Positions 1-11,038 of a stretch of DNA of 64,000 bases are shown piece after piece. The position numbers and the translations under genes are program-made. Each line of letters begins with the position of its first letter. Within the stretch, counting starts at the first letter, position 1. The notes under the pieces are model-generated. The model was not told where the DNA came from. It did no database searches and worked only from the letters and a program-made list of their open reading frames with translations. The stretch is from Coriolopsis trogii (taxonomy: Eukaryota > Basidiomycota > Agaricomycetes > Polyporales > Polyporaceae): NCBI GenBank assembly GCA_020543525.1, contig JAHYIO010000001.1:992001-1056000 (forward strand). Reading direction: 5' to 3'.

Positions 1-497
1 TGTCCGGAGGATGGAGGGAGGGCTTGCCGTCGGTGTCGGTGAGCGGGCGATAAATTGTGTTGTCCTATACAGTCCCCAGGAAGAATAAGGTTCAGAGGGA
101 TTCAGACTCCGCCGGGCAGGGCCGGTGGCTGAACCAATTTTGGATCTCGAATGGACGCTCATCCTGCATGTCTTGACTTGCAACGACGTCTATGCAGCCC
201 TCTCATCACCGTGTCTGGAAACCCTTAAAAAAACTCGAAAATCATTTGAACTGCGTCTTTTGGCGGACGGTCATGATGAGGTGTGACACTTCATGGCCAA
301 CACAGAGCAATAGTAGGTCTTATGTAACTAGAAGCGTCTCTGCATCCATTCAGTGCATTTCCAATCGCTGAACCGGCTGACCCGTTCGAGTCTTCAAGCT
401 TGAACTCTCCCACTTCCCCGTTTCACTCACTGGTGAGTGGACTGATTTACAACTTTTTGACCGATCCACTCATGCTCCCAAGCAGATCACCGACCTC
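1..497. other. 5' flank, no gene recognised
   Basis: No open frame here resembles a known family. The stretch is upstream of the HET-domain gene and probably holds its promoter. No clear repeat or RNA gene was seen. Confidence 0.5.
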
Positions 498-2417
498 ATG
501 TGGTTAATCCACACTCGTACTGGGAAGCTGGTGTGGTTTCACTCTCCTGACGCTGTCGACTATGCCATATTGTCCCATGTTTGGCAAAAGCATGAACAGA
601 CGTTCCAAGAGCTTTGCAGCCTACTTGAGGAGACGGAGGGCAATCACCCCCTTGGCGACGCCTCACAGCCGTCGCCGCAATCCTCTACTACGATGCCCAG
701 CAGAGTGTCGCCCAAGATTCAAGACTTCTGCAACGTGGCACTTCGCGCATGCAGGGAGCTTGGTTGGATAGACACATGCTGCATCGACAAGACCAGCAGT
801 ACCGAGCTTTCGGAGGCGATCAACTCGATGTTCGAGTGGTACCACAAAGCGTCCGTCTGCTACGTGTACCTGCACGACGTGGAGTACGGCGAGGATCCTG
901 CGGCGCCATACTCTGCCTTTCGCCGAAGCCAATGGTTCACCAGAGCGTGGACGCTCCAGGAGCTCATCGCCCCTCGCAAGGTCATCTTCCTCTCCAAGGA
1001 CTGGCGTCCGATAGGGACCAAGGACAGCCTCGTCGACGTGATATCCGAAGTGACCGGCATCGATCAACCCATCCTCTTGCACGACATGCCGTTCGGAGCT
1101 GCCAGCGTCGCGCGTCGCATGTCCTGGGCGGCGTCTCGGGAAGCCACGCGTGAAGAAGACCGGGCGTACTCTCTGCTCGGCATCTTCGGAGTCAACATGC
1201 CAACCATCTACGGGGAAGGCAAGCGCGCCTTTGTCCGGCTCCAGCAAGAGATCCTGAGACGTTCATTTGACCAGAGCATATTCGCCTGGATGTACAGCCA
1301 GCCCGATTCGCTCCCACTTGACCGGAAACACGAAGGACAGTTCCTCCTGGCCCTTTCCCCCAACGCATTTGCATACAGTGCCGACATCGCTCCCATCCCT
1401 CTCCCTGACTTCATCAAACGCGTGGGCATCCCTCCCAAGCTCGCAGACTATGCTATGACGTGCCACGGGTTGCGTACCACATTTCCAATCCGCAAGATTC
1501 AGAACCCGGCAGGCGGCCATGACACGATCGCTGTCCTGGCCTGCATGCACCGGAGAACCCAGAAGCTCCTAGCGCTCATTCTCCGACCCACAGAAGGAGG
1601 CCTCCCGCTGACCCAGTTCTTCCTTGTCGGAGACGACTTCGAAGACACCGTCCCTAAGCAGTTATGGCCCTTGGTTCCACGGACCAGAGGTCCACTCGAC
1701 GACGGGCACGAGCCCCGAGTCCGCCACTACAGACGTATCATGCTCGTGCCCCCAGAGCTGTCCGTTCGCGGATACTTCGAAGTCACAGACGTGTGCATAC
1801 CCGAAGCAGCGCACCCTCAGGACGAGTTCCCGTCCATCCGTCGCGGTCCGGGGACGGCGTACGAGGACGCTCGCTTCGCCGCGCCAGCAGTGATCGTATG
1901 GCCTCCTTGGCTCTCATCGCGACTGGCCGCACGCGGGGTGTCGTTCATCGCCGAGGATGTGGACTCCATGGGAGAGATGGTGTTCTGGGAAGGCGACATG
2001 TCTGAGAAGAAGGTACGACTGGAAGTTGGCGGGCAGACATTCACGATCGATATCGGTGTATGCGCCTGTCGGGATGGCCACCAGGCCCTCCGGGTGACGT
2101 TCGCGGAAGAGCCAAAGCCTCAGGCCACTTCGACCACCCGGCATCTCGATATGATGTCTCAAACTTGCCCTCGAACACACCTCCGCCAGTGGTACGAAGA
2201 GGTCTCGAAACCTGTCTTCGGAAGAGGCCGAGGGAACCTGCCTGTCGCATCCCGGAGCTTCACGTTAGGAGGACGAAGCCTACATCTCACCTTCGCATAT
2301 GCGACATGGAGACTGAGGGATGAGACTCTCGGCGAAGGAAGTAGAGCAATGCAAGTTTACGATGCAGATATCATGTATGAGGAATCTGTGAGAGTACGTC
2401 TGGTCCAAGCGATGTAG
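498..2417 (+). CDS. HET-domain (heterokaryon incompatibility) protein
   Basis: This uninterrupted 639-aa frame opens directly with the HET layout. YAILSHVW lies near residue 22, then KIQDFCNVALR, then GWIDTCCIDKTSSTELSEAI, then WFTRAWTLQELIAP near residue 150, and VFLSKDW. EDRAYSLLGIFGVNMPTIYGEG follows near residue 230. That order is typical of the large Agaricomycete HET family related to HET-E. HET proteins in ascomycetes trigger cell death on non-self recognition; in basidiomycetes the family is expanded and mostly uncharacterised. No NACHT or WD40 region follows. The C-terminal 350 residues have no motif I can name. The ATG is right at the start of the domain, as is usual for the family, and no introns are needed. 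Confidence 0.9.
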   Translation: MWLIHTRTGKLVWFHSPDAVDYAILSHVWQKHEQTFQELCSLLEETEGNHPLGDASQPSPQSSTTMPSRVSPKIQDFCNVALRACRELGWIDTCCIDKTSSTELSEAINSMFEWYHKASVCYVYLHDVEYGEDPAAPYSAFRRSQWFTRAWTLQELIAPRKVIFLSKDWRPIGTKDSLVDVISEVTGIDQPILLHDMPFGAASVARRMSWAASREATREEDRAYSLLGIFGVNMPTIYGEGKRAFVRLQQEILRRSFDQSIFAWMYSQPDSLPLDRKHEGQFLLALSPNAFAYSADIAPIPLPDFIKRVGIPPKLADYAMTCHGLRTTFPIRKIQNPAGGHDTIAVLACMHRRTQKLLALILRPTEGGLPLTQFFLVGDDFEDTVPKQLWPLVPRTRGPLDDGHEPRVRHYRRIMLVPPELSVRGYFEVTDVCIPEAAHPQDEFPSIRRGPGTAYEDARFAAPAVIVWPPWLSSRLAARGVSFIAEDVDSMGEMVFWEGDMSEKKVRLEVGGQTFTIDIGVCACRDGHQALRVTFAEEPKPQATSTTRHLDMMSQTCPRTHLRQWYEEVSKPVFGRGRGNLPVASRSFTLGGRSLHLTFAYATWRLRDETLGEGSRAMQVYDADIMYEESVRVRLVQAM

Positions 2418-2925
2418 CTCGTCCTCCCATGTCGCGGTGAACCCGCTGCATACCAGTAATTACCCTTGTTTGAGTAAATCAGTATCGAAGAGGTTTGCCG
2501 AATCACACTTATAGCCACCGACCATAGAGTGAACGAACGTTGTTACAAGCAGAAGATAAGAGTGATGTTTGCGTCACAGAAAACGTCAAAGAACAAATCG
2601 TACATCGTAAGCTGTAAAGCCGTAGTTCGTGTGCACAACAATCGTCGCAGTGGTCGACACAACACCATCCCAAGTTTTCACCCTATTAGGTCTACACGTT
2701 CCATCTCTTCCGAGCTGCTGTGAACAGACCGACAATATCGGACATTCGCGCAGCATTCACCAAACGAAGGATGCTATTAGGGATGGGCAGGGGAATAATG
2801 GAAAGGGCGGGCAGGTCGTGCGAGGTTCTGCATCTACTAGGGTACGGGATAGGGTGCAATAATTACAGTAGTTTTTGCCTGCTACTGGCACATGTGGAGT
2901 CAATGACCAGGGAGCGTAGACGCGT
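2418..2925. other. intergenic, converging 3' ends
   Basis: About 500 bases lie between the HET stop codon and the last exon of ERG5, which converge here. No coding or RNA feature was recognised. Confidence 0.45.
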
Positions 2926-4984
2926 TCATGCGCGTGCACGAGGGCGGAATTTCATCAGGCATCCGTCCTTGGGGAAGAGAGTAGCAATGATCCTAGACAA
3001 GTGGGTCAGTGACTGAACGAGAAAATCAGAACGCATATACTCACTCGACCTGATCGCTCTTCTCAGTCCTGACGTGTTCCCATTCCAAAGACGCGGCAGC
3101 GTCGGCTAGCACAAGGGCAATGTTCATCATCGCATACTCTATCCCAATGCACTTGTGTGGGCCGCTGCCAAAGACGAGGTAGTTCTTCGGGTTTTGGTTC
3201 GCCGAGCTCTGGGGGTCAAGCCAGCGCTCAGGGATGAGCTCATCAGGCTCAGGGAACACCTCCGCGTCATGCAAAGAGTTGTAGAATGAGGGGATGACCA
3301 TGCTACCTGACGGAACGGTATAGTCCTCGGAGATAGGGAATGCCTTCGTCGTCTTGTACGGAACCATCGTCACGGGGGGCTTGACGCGCAGGCTCTCGCG
3401 AACGAACGCGCGCAAGTACGGCATCTCGTCGAGTATTTCGAGCGTGAGCGGACGGTCCGGATCCCCACCGCGCACCCGGTCCTGCTCCTCACGAATCTTG
3501 GCGAGGATGTGGGGGTGGTCAGAGAGGTGCTGGAAGCCATAGATGAGACCTGAGCTCATCGCGTCCTGAGACGCGAAGAGGAACGAAAACACGACCATCG
3601 CCATCTCGAGATCCGAGAAGTCCTTGCGGCCCTTGTAGCTAGGATCTTCCAACGAGCGTACCCAGTAGTCGAGCATGCACTCGGGCTCCTTGCCGGCAGC
3701 CATGGCAATCTTGCTCTTTGCAGCAGCATCCTCAAGGTGCTTGAGGGCGATCTTGCGGCATTGAATCGCCTTGTAGACCTTGGTTCCGGGGAGCGCAAGA
3801 GGGAAGTTGACGAGCTCGAGCGCCAAGGTGATGTCCCAGTACTTCTCGCCAATCTCGCGAGCAGCCTGTTCGTCGATATGCGGACCGCAGAACACGCGCA
3901 ACGAAGTGTCCATGTTGAGGTCACGGCAGGTCATCATTATCGGCTTCGGTGAAGGGTCCGCGGCGGCAGCATCAAGCCATCGCTTGAAGTGCTTCCTCGT
4001 GATCCGGTCCTGAACGTCAACATAGATGCTACGAGAGAATCGTCAGTCATGCCCATCGAAGTAAACACCAGTTTATGAAGAATGAAGAACTCTGCCCAAG
4101 TACTCCTCTTTCGGTCGGTGCCGACTCCTTTGAGCCGCGCTCCGCCAACGAGAAGGCATCTGTGGTCGAGCGCGAGAGGAACACACAATGGAGGAGCGTG
4201 ACAAGATGACGATTCAGAAGCATGCTTACGTACCCCAGTGCCTTGCGGGTGAAAAGAGTGTTCAAAACCTTGCGGTACTCCACATGCACCTTTCCGGTAA
4301 GGAAGACCCTGGAGGAGAGAGCACAGGTAAATCACGAAGCACGAGGGCGATGACAGCATTGAGCCAAAGTTTCGTACCAGTTATCGGGGCGGAGAATCTG
4401 CTTCGCGGAGTGGACAAGGCACGGCTCGGCATGGTTTGGCGAGTTCAGAATCTTCCGCGCATATTCATTCGTAGAGGCCATGACGATGAAGCTGCATCCC
4501 GAACCGATGTTGTAGAAGACGGAACGGGACAGGTTGCGTAATGCGCAACACAATGGTGGCGAAAGCGCGCATTCAGACAGGATTGTAATGGAAGGACACA
4601 AATGGTCAGACGCTAGCTATAACGGGAACGACTATGTGCGCCGGTAGGAAGGACAAAATCTCACATGTTGAAGACGCTGATCGCAGACAGCGCACCGGAG
4701 TTCCACTGACGCATATAGCCCTCCATGGTTGGCTTCATCGAGTCGGCGAACTTGCCGATGATTGGAATGGTCCACTTGTCTCCGGGAAGGTGGCCCTTCT
4801 TGTACCTGTATACGGACTGTTCGAGGGCGAGCAGGCCGAGGACGATGGCGACCGTGGTGTAGAGCCATGTCGCAGTTCCAGCTGGCACCGTGAGGAAGGA
4901 TGGGACAGGAATGTGATCTGAGGCGTCGGCCGTGTAGGAAGGGATTGAGGCGGACGAGGAGTGGTCCTTGAGAACAGACGCCAT
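2926..4984 (-). CDS. ERG5: Cytochrome P450 61, sterol C-22 desaturase
   Basis: A five-exon P450 of the CYP61 family, which introduces the C22-C23 double bond late in ergosterol synthesis on the ER membrane. Exons by descending coordinate: 4984-4665, 4491-4378, 4308-4234, 4028-3045 and 2992-2926. They sum to 1560 nt, giving 519 aa, close to known ERG5 proteins. An N-terminal membrane segment (near ATWLYTTVAIVLGLLALE) precedes the proline-rich hinge. The I-helix reads FLFASQDAMSSGL, which is diagnostic for CYP61. RESLR is the ExxR motif and FGSGPHKCIG the heme-binding loop. A 52-nt intron at 2993-3044 hides the conserved end, which finishes IIATLFPKDGCLMKF. An upstream in-frame ATG at 5053 would add 23 residues; 4984 has the better context. 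Confidence 0.93.
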
Positions 4985-5053
4985 GGCTTCGGGGACGTCG
5001 TGCACGACGAGAGGAACGAGACGGACGACGATGGGGACCTGGGTGGACGCCAA

Positions 5054-5653
5054 AGACCCTGGTCGCTTGTTGGTCGACTCGCACTCTTACAAACATATCG
5101 AGGGCTCTTCACACCCGCCCATCCCTGCCCTCTCATTGGCCACCCCAAAAATCGGCCGATGTGCTCTCAGAATTACGATACGCGATTGCCGGTCACTGTC
5201 ACGTGGCCGCGTACCCCGCCTCTTGGCCCGAAGCCTTCAACTCTAACACGACGCTGCGTATTCGCTACCTGTCAAAGTGTATGCCGCCGTAATGACCTAT
5301 CCATGGCAACGTCTCAGCCACACAAGTTGTTCAAGGCTGAGCTGGACCTTCAGACAGAAAGGCCCCTCGAATGCTTGCTCACACAGAGTGCAGTAAACTC
5401 TCGTAATGTGAGATGACATTCCCGAGTTGTTGATCACCACAAATACCGCTCCGCACGGTAATTACCCAAGACATATATGTTCCCCCTCGGACTCCGTGCG
5501 GGATGGCGCAACGCCCTCATGACTGCAATCACTAGTGTGATACCAGTAAGTACGATCTCCGCTTCAATCAAAAGATAAGCACAAGAATGAACGCCAGCCA
5601 GCATATGCCAAACAAGCAAGTCCGCAAGTCCACAGGCCATACAGAGCTCCCGG
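5054..5653. other. ERG5 promoter region, no gene
   Basis: This 600-base gap separates the ERG5 start from the 3' end of the next minus-strand gene. It should contain the ERG5 promoter. I saw no coding feature and no sterol element I could defend. Confidence 0.4.
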
Positions 5654-8191
5654 TCAACGTCCTGCCTGAACAAGACCCTCATGAACACGACTTGGCAGCT
5701 GCGCAAACCGCTTCCGAGCGGTGAAAGCACGGCTCCTCGCCTCCAGCGCCCCGATGCTCTCCACAAGCGGAAGCGGAAGCGCACTCGGACAGAACGGCGC
5801 AGGCGAGCCCCAGACTGGCCGCTCCAGATCTTCGGGCCGAGTCGCGCCCCTACTTCGGTCAGCAGGCCGGGAGCGTTCCAGGGGAGGGCTCGGAGGCGGG
5901 AGTGGCACGCCAAAAGGCGTGAACTCGCGGTCGCGGACGCCGTCCAACTGCAGAACCCGCCGCATATCTTCGTCTAACTGCGCGGCTGCCGCCCTGAGAC
6001 GGACGCGTACAGTCGAGTCGTTCCAGAGCGAGCCCGGTGTGCCCTGGGTGGTTGGCACAATTGACAGCGGGCGCGTCGTGGGTGGCGGAGGCGGGAGATT
6101 GCGACCGTCGAGAGAGCGAAGGGCGCCTGGGGAACTGACGAGTGCCGTTGCTCGAGCGCGCATGGCGGCCAGATCGCGCTCGTATGTGCTTGTCGCTTCG
6201 CTGTCCGTGGACGCATCTTCGTCGCGGGAATTGAGCCGTGCTGCATGAAGCATCGTCAACCCGCTGAGCTTAGCCTACCGGTGAAAACACTCACGCCATG
6301 CCCGGGAATTCCGTCTTGCAGCCAGCATGTCTGCGTACTCGAGGAAAGTACTTCCGCCCGCCGCAGTTCCCACTGTCGACGGCCGAGCTCCTCTCACGAC
6401 AGACAGCGGTGTCCATCGACTCCCCGCAGCCAGACTACGCGCCTCCGTCTCCCTCGACATGTTCTCCAACCTGGTGAAAGCTTGAGCCAAACTCGCATCC
6501 TCCGATTCGTCACCGTCATCGGATACCGTCCGTCCGCTCAGAGTATCTCCGAACCCTGGAGACGGCTCAGGCCGCAAAGGAACCCGGACGAGTTCTTCAT
6601 CCCCGTCCGCATTGACTCGCCGACGCACCCGATACCTCCGAGGCTCCGCAGCCTCGCCTTCGCCCTCCTCCCCACCGTCACGCGCGACAGACTGTACACG
6701 CGCCATGGCTGCTTGGAGCTGACCGACAGTATCAAGGAGTTCCGCGTCCTCCCATGCACTCTGGAGGGACTGGGGATTGGCCTCAAACATGCCGTTGGAG
6801 GCGCTCGAAGGACCAACGGAGCGTGTAGGTAACGAAAGCAATCCTCGTTCCCGTTCGCGCGTCCGGGCCATCAAGCGCTCCTCGCGGTCACGGTAGCTGG
6901 TAGACGGTGGTGAACCCGAGGTCCAATTGCCCGGGACGCTATGACGGACGTAGCGCGCACGAGCTGCAACTTCTGGGGCGCGACGCTGCCTGGTTGGTGT
7001 GGCCTGAGAGGCACCAGTACCTTCGGATGCCTGATCTCCAGTTTGCGTTTCCGACTCGCCCATCCTTCTCTGTGCACCGAGGGAGCTGTTTGACCTAGTC
7101 GTCGACCGCGGCGGGGATGGGATATTCGACCCGCCAGAAGGACTAGAAGGACCAAACAGGATCTGGGCGATATCCGGAGGTATTGTCTGGCCGGATGTCG
7201 ACGCCCTGATGGCTGAGGAAGGCCTCGAGACGATGTCGGAACCCGAAGTATATGAAGAAGATGTAGCCTCGAGACGGGCTCGGTGGACATTGATCCATGT
7301 CATGAGCGATTCGCTCTGTTGTGTAATCCGCGCGATATCCTGTTGAATCTCCTGTGCAAGTCTGGTCACACGCGACGCAATTCCAGCGGGTATTGGTGGG
7401 GGAGCTGGGGCAACAAAGGACGGAGCGGGTTCAGCAGTAGGGGATGTAGTTGCAGTAGCAATGGGCATCTCAGAAGGGTCGACAAAGGGAATATTGACAG
7501 TATTGGTTGCATTCCATCTACCATATGTGTCGTTGGGTTGAGGCGCAGAGGTAGACCGAGCCGCCACCAGTCTTCCCAACGATGTTGCAGAATCTCCTGT
7601 AGCACGTTGCCTTAGAGAGTGTTCGAGCAGCATCCGTCTGCTAGGACCTGGGACTGCGTTCGCCGAACTCTGCGAGCGAACATCCGCCTCTGTCGCAGCA
7701 GAAGGCGCGCCTTCAGTCTGGGTATTACGCCGTTCATGAGTGAACTGAACGATGGATCGACGGAGGTCCTCGAGTTCACTCGCCCTCTCGCGTACGCTTT
7801 GAGTCGACGCAATGAGGTCCGTGCGCAAAGAAGCAAGAGTGGGGTCCGTAGGGCGGAAAAGGCGTGTGCGCCTTGGGGCAGTCGGTGTAGTTGGTGAAAT
7901 GGGAGAGGGGAGCGAAGACAGAAGGGGTGCGTCAGAGTCGGAAGAGATCACAATCACATCGTGCCCCGGGTCCATTGATCTTCTACCATTGTTCAATTCG
8001 GCAATACTGGTGGTGCTGCGTTGGGAGCCAGGTACTTCAGGCGCTGCAGTAGAGGTGTTTTCCCCCTGCGCACGCATAGCTGAGGCCTCAGAGACGCGAC
8101 TGTGCAGGGTGCTAAGGCCTTCGAATGCGTCTTGGATCAAAGCTGCAGAACGACGAAGCTGACGCTGTGTCTCCTCAATCTCGGCGTCCAT
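5654..8191 (-). CDS. Unknown Ser/Pro-rich protein with short coiled coils
   Basis: Two exons (8191-6295 and 6240-5654) joined across a 54-nt intron give 827 aa. The donor is GTGAGT and the acceptor GCAG. The product begins MDAEIEETQRQLRRSAALIQ, with a short helical or coiled-coil stretch, and another follows near QSVRERASELEDLRRSIVQF. The rest is mostly low-complexity Ser, Pro, Thr and Arg, suggesting a largely disordered protein. A helical tract RVTRLAQEIQQDIARITQQ lies mid-protein. No catalytic motif, signal peptide or membrane segment is visible. I do not recognise the family. The long open frame and the clean splice make it a real gene. Confidence 0.72.
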
Positions 8192-8664
8192 GTTCCTTTG
8201 GAATGTTTGAGTACGTGTGCGAGCCGTTGGGACCCGACCCTCGCAAGTTGCTGAGCAGTGGGGATGATATATCCAGGCTTCAGAAAAGGGAATGTGAAGA
8301 TGCGTACCACTGCAGTTTACTTATACGTGCCCTGCCTTTGCTCTGCCGCAGCGGGAAAACAAGGGCGTTCCAGCCAGCGTCGAGATAATGGCGTCACCGC
8401 GAGCCTTGAACGACAAAAGGGAGTTGTGAGCTTGCTGCAAGCAACAGCGACTATCCAAGGTCACGAAACGTGGGTAAGCAAAGTAGCTGACGGACGCAAG
8501 AGGGATGCTTGAGAAAGAGGAGGGTGCGACGAGTTCTTGCTCAAGCGTCCCAGACCACCAGACATTATGAATAAGGCGATGTCTGGGCCCCAGGTCGCCT
8601 AGTGGGGCGCCTCTTCTCCGCTACGACGGCGCGCGAGCCGCTCGAGTGTTTTGATTCGCCCATC
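8192..8664. other. divergent promoter region
   Basis: About 470 bases lie between the start of the Ser/Pro-rich gene (minus) and the ATG of the MYND-finger gene (plus). It probably serves both genes. An open frame running upstream from 8665 to 8602 lacks an ATG. Confidence 0.45.
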
Positions 8665-9699
8665 ATGTCTGCCGCCTCCTCGACCACAGGCTCCATCCCT
8701 GACGAGTTTGTCCTCGACGTGCATGATCTCGCCGCAATCATCCTCCATGTCCACGCTCAAACTGAGACTTTGCTCTCCAAAGCCCAGCTTGTCGAGATTA
8801 ACCATGGCGTTACCTCACTCTCTACCCTCCCTTCTCACATCCTTCCACCAGACTGGCATGCCGCCTCGGTAGCCGGCCAGAAACGCGTCGCGTACATCCT
8901 CAAGTCAGACCCACACGCGTCAGGGCGCATAACTGTCGATACGTTCGCATCCCAGCAGGGCGTGAAAAGGCCTGGTGGGCGCGAGCTGACGCGTCGGGAG
9001 CTCGAGGACGTATTCTGGCGATGCAAGACGTACGACAGTGGCTTCCTTCTTGCCTACGCTGCCCAGCGTGTTTTCGATAGTCTTCCTCCCACTGCGAAAC
9101 TCCGCGCCCGCACGTCGACTAAGCATGAGGTCGTATGCGCCCCCAGCGATGTGACCGTCGCGGAGATCGATATTATCGCAAAAGAAGCCTGCCTCATCGT
9201 CGACTACACCGACCGTCCTGACCTCGGTCCTGGGAGAGTGGACATGCACCAGCACTTGTCTGGGTTTGGCGGGGCGATTCCGTGGGTGTTCCTGCTCATC
9301 GGTGTGCCAAAGTCGGAAAACATGGAGGAGGACCCGCGTGTTGCCTTGGATCTCGTCACCTCTCAGATCGGTGGCCGTGGTGGAGGCGGAGAGGTGTATT
9401 CGTTGGAGCGTGCATTCGACTACCATAACACGGTATTGCCAAAGGTCGCGGATGAACTCGAAAAGTACGTCCTATCGGGAAAACTGCGTATCTCCGACCA
9501 TGCACTTCGTACCCGAGGCGATGCTCTTGTCAGCGCAGTCTTGGACAGGGTGCGCAAGATTGCTGGCGGGAAAGTTGATTTCTGTGGGTATTGTGGGAAG
9601 GATGATGTAGGTACACGGTGCTCGAAGTGCAAGAAGGTGCACTTCTGTCAGTCCTGTGTCGCGCTGGGATGGAAATACCACAAAGTGTGGTGTGCTTAA
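8665..9699 (+). CDS. MYND-type zinc-finger protein
   Basis: A single-exon 344-aa protein starting MSAASSTTGSIPDEFVLDVH. The C-terminus is a zinc finger with the MYND spacing: CGYC, then CSKC, FCQSC, and H-x3-C as the last residues but one. MYND fingers usually bind proline-rich partner peptides. The second-last pair here is C-x2-C rather than the common C-x3-C. The N-terminal 300 residues show no SET domain or other named enzyme motif, so it is not an SMYD methyltransferase. Fungal genomes hold many such proteins with a C-terminal MYND finger and no known role. The ATG at 8665 is preferred because the frame upstream contains only non-ATG codons. Confidence 0.8.
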   Translation: MSAASSTTGSIPDEFVLDVHDLAAIILHVHAQTETLLSKAQLVEINHGVTSLSTLPSHILPPDWHAASVAGQKRVAYILKSDPHASGRITVDTFASQQGVKRPGGRELTRRELEDVFWRCKTYDSGFLLAYAAQRVFDSLPPTAKLRARTSTKHEVVCAPSDVTVAEIDIIAKEACLIVDYTDRPDLGPGRVDMHQHLSGFGGAIPWVFLLIGVPKSENMEEDPRVALDLVTSQIGGRGGGGEVYSLERAFDYHNTVLPKVADELEKYVLSGKLRISDHALRTRGDALVSAVLDRVRKIAGGKVDFCGYCGKDDVGTRCSKCKKVHFCQSCVALGWKYHKVWCA

Positions 9700-11038
9700 A
9701 ACGACAATTCGATGGTTGCGCCATTGATTGCTCCATCTTGTATCATCTGACTGTGTATTTAATCTACCAACATCTTGCTGATAGTCAGATCTACTGGGAC
9801 TACGCAAGGACTATGTACGCGCACAGGAGTCTGTAATATTGCGCGCTTGAATGCACATCGACGCGTGACGTCACGCGTCTGCATGTGGCAAGATCTTCAG
9901 GCGCCAGTCATCCCGACGTTGCCTTCAGCATGTAACTTCATTCTTTGGTAAAGTGTCGTAGGGCGATTGTGTAGTCTGGGTAGGAAGGCTCCATGCGTCC
10001 CCTACTGCGACGAAAAATCATGCTATCACTGTGAACCGGACCTGATGATTATCATCGGCCATGATGACTCGATGGTTAATACCTTCACTCGGGTGAGGTC
10101 CGTATTATCGGGTTACTGGCAGATCACAGATGAGGTGTAATACTTCTACTCGCCTTAATAACTCAGTATACTAGTAACTGGGTCTGAGTGGCCTATTGTT
10201 TCGCGATCCGACAACAGCAACCGTCGTATTACACGTTATTGTGTCGGCCAAAGCCGAAACAATACTACCCTTCGCGCAATGGCCATCAGCCGCCGTATAA
10301 CAGTGATGCGTGCGGATTACACCACTTCTACTTGTAATACAAGGCCCCAGAGAGCTCCAGCACAACAGGGAACAGATCCATATGCTGGTTCATGTCGGCG
10401 GAGACCGGACTTCATGAACCACTCGGATCCTCGTGTTCGCCGTTCTGACACAGAAGCCTCATCCTCTACGGCTGTACAGCACGTAGCTAATCTGTGTCGA
10501 GGCATCATTGTACTTTCCTGCATTCTGAACGGGGGAAGGACCGAGCGGAACAGGCATTGGCTGCGGAACCTAGTCCGTCCCGCGCAACGTGTTGAGGAAG
10601 CCTAGCAAAATCATGCGCGAACATCTGAGGAACCGCCACGCACCGTGCTTCTTGTGTACATGAGACGAGAAGATGACAAGTTCCTTCGCATGGAACGAGG
10701 AACACGCACGCCGGATGGGTTCGGCATCCCCTAAGCTTGAGTTCTTTCGCTTTCGTGGAATATTGCTGTGCAGATGCACCAGCCTTTGGAGGGCTTCTGG
10801 TCGCTTCGCCAAAAGAACAGCGTGTATCAGACGAGGTGGAACCAGTTGATGAAGGCACAGAACTTACTTGGCGGCTGACCGCTCCGAGTCGAGCTTGCGT
10901 ACGCCCATTGCGTACCTCATCCTGTGTGCAGCCAAACGGTTTAAAAGGAGGATGGAGGCTTGGTGTTTCAGACGGCATCCAGCTCTTCAGTTACTTCTCT
11001 CGCAGACTGTTCACAATGAGCGCATGAACTCGTCGCAG
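9700..11038. other. gene-poor stretch with a palindrome
   Basis: About 1.3 kb separates the MYND gene from the first supported exon of the RBR gene. It is AT-richer than its neighbours. It holds the 20-bp palindrome at 9860-9879. Some of the 3' part may contain further 5' exons of the RBR gene that I could not resolve. Confidence 0.4.
9860..9879. promoter_or_regulatory. 20-bp perfect palindrome, CRE core flanked by two MluI boxes
   Basis: The site is exactly self-complementary. It has TGACGTCA (CRE/bZIP-type core) in the middle and ACGCGT (MCB-type) on each side, overlapping by one base. A 16-base copy of one half plus core occurs at 40057-40072. The function is inferred only from the motif resemblance. 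Confidence 0.45.

Noticed and set aside
663..1247. 194-codon minus-strand frame inside the HET gene
   Set aside because: It is an antisense shadow of the GC-rich HET coding frame, with no domain of its own.
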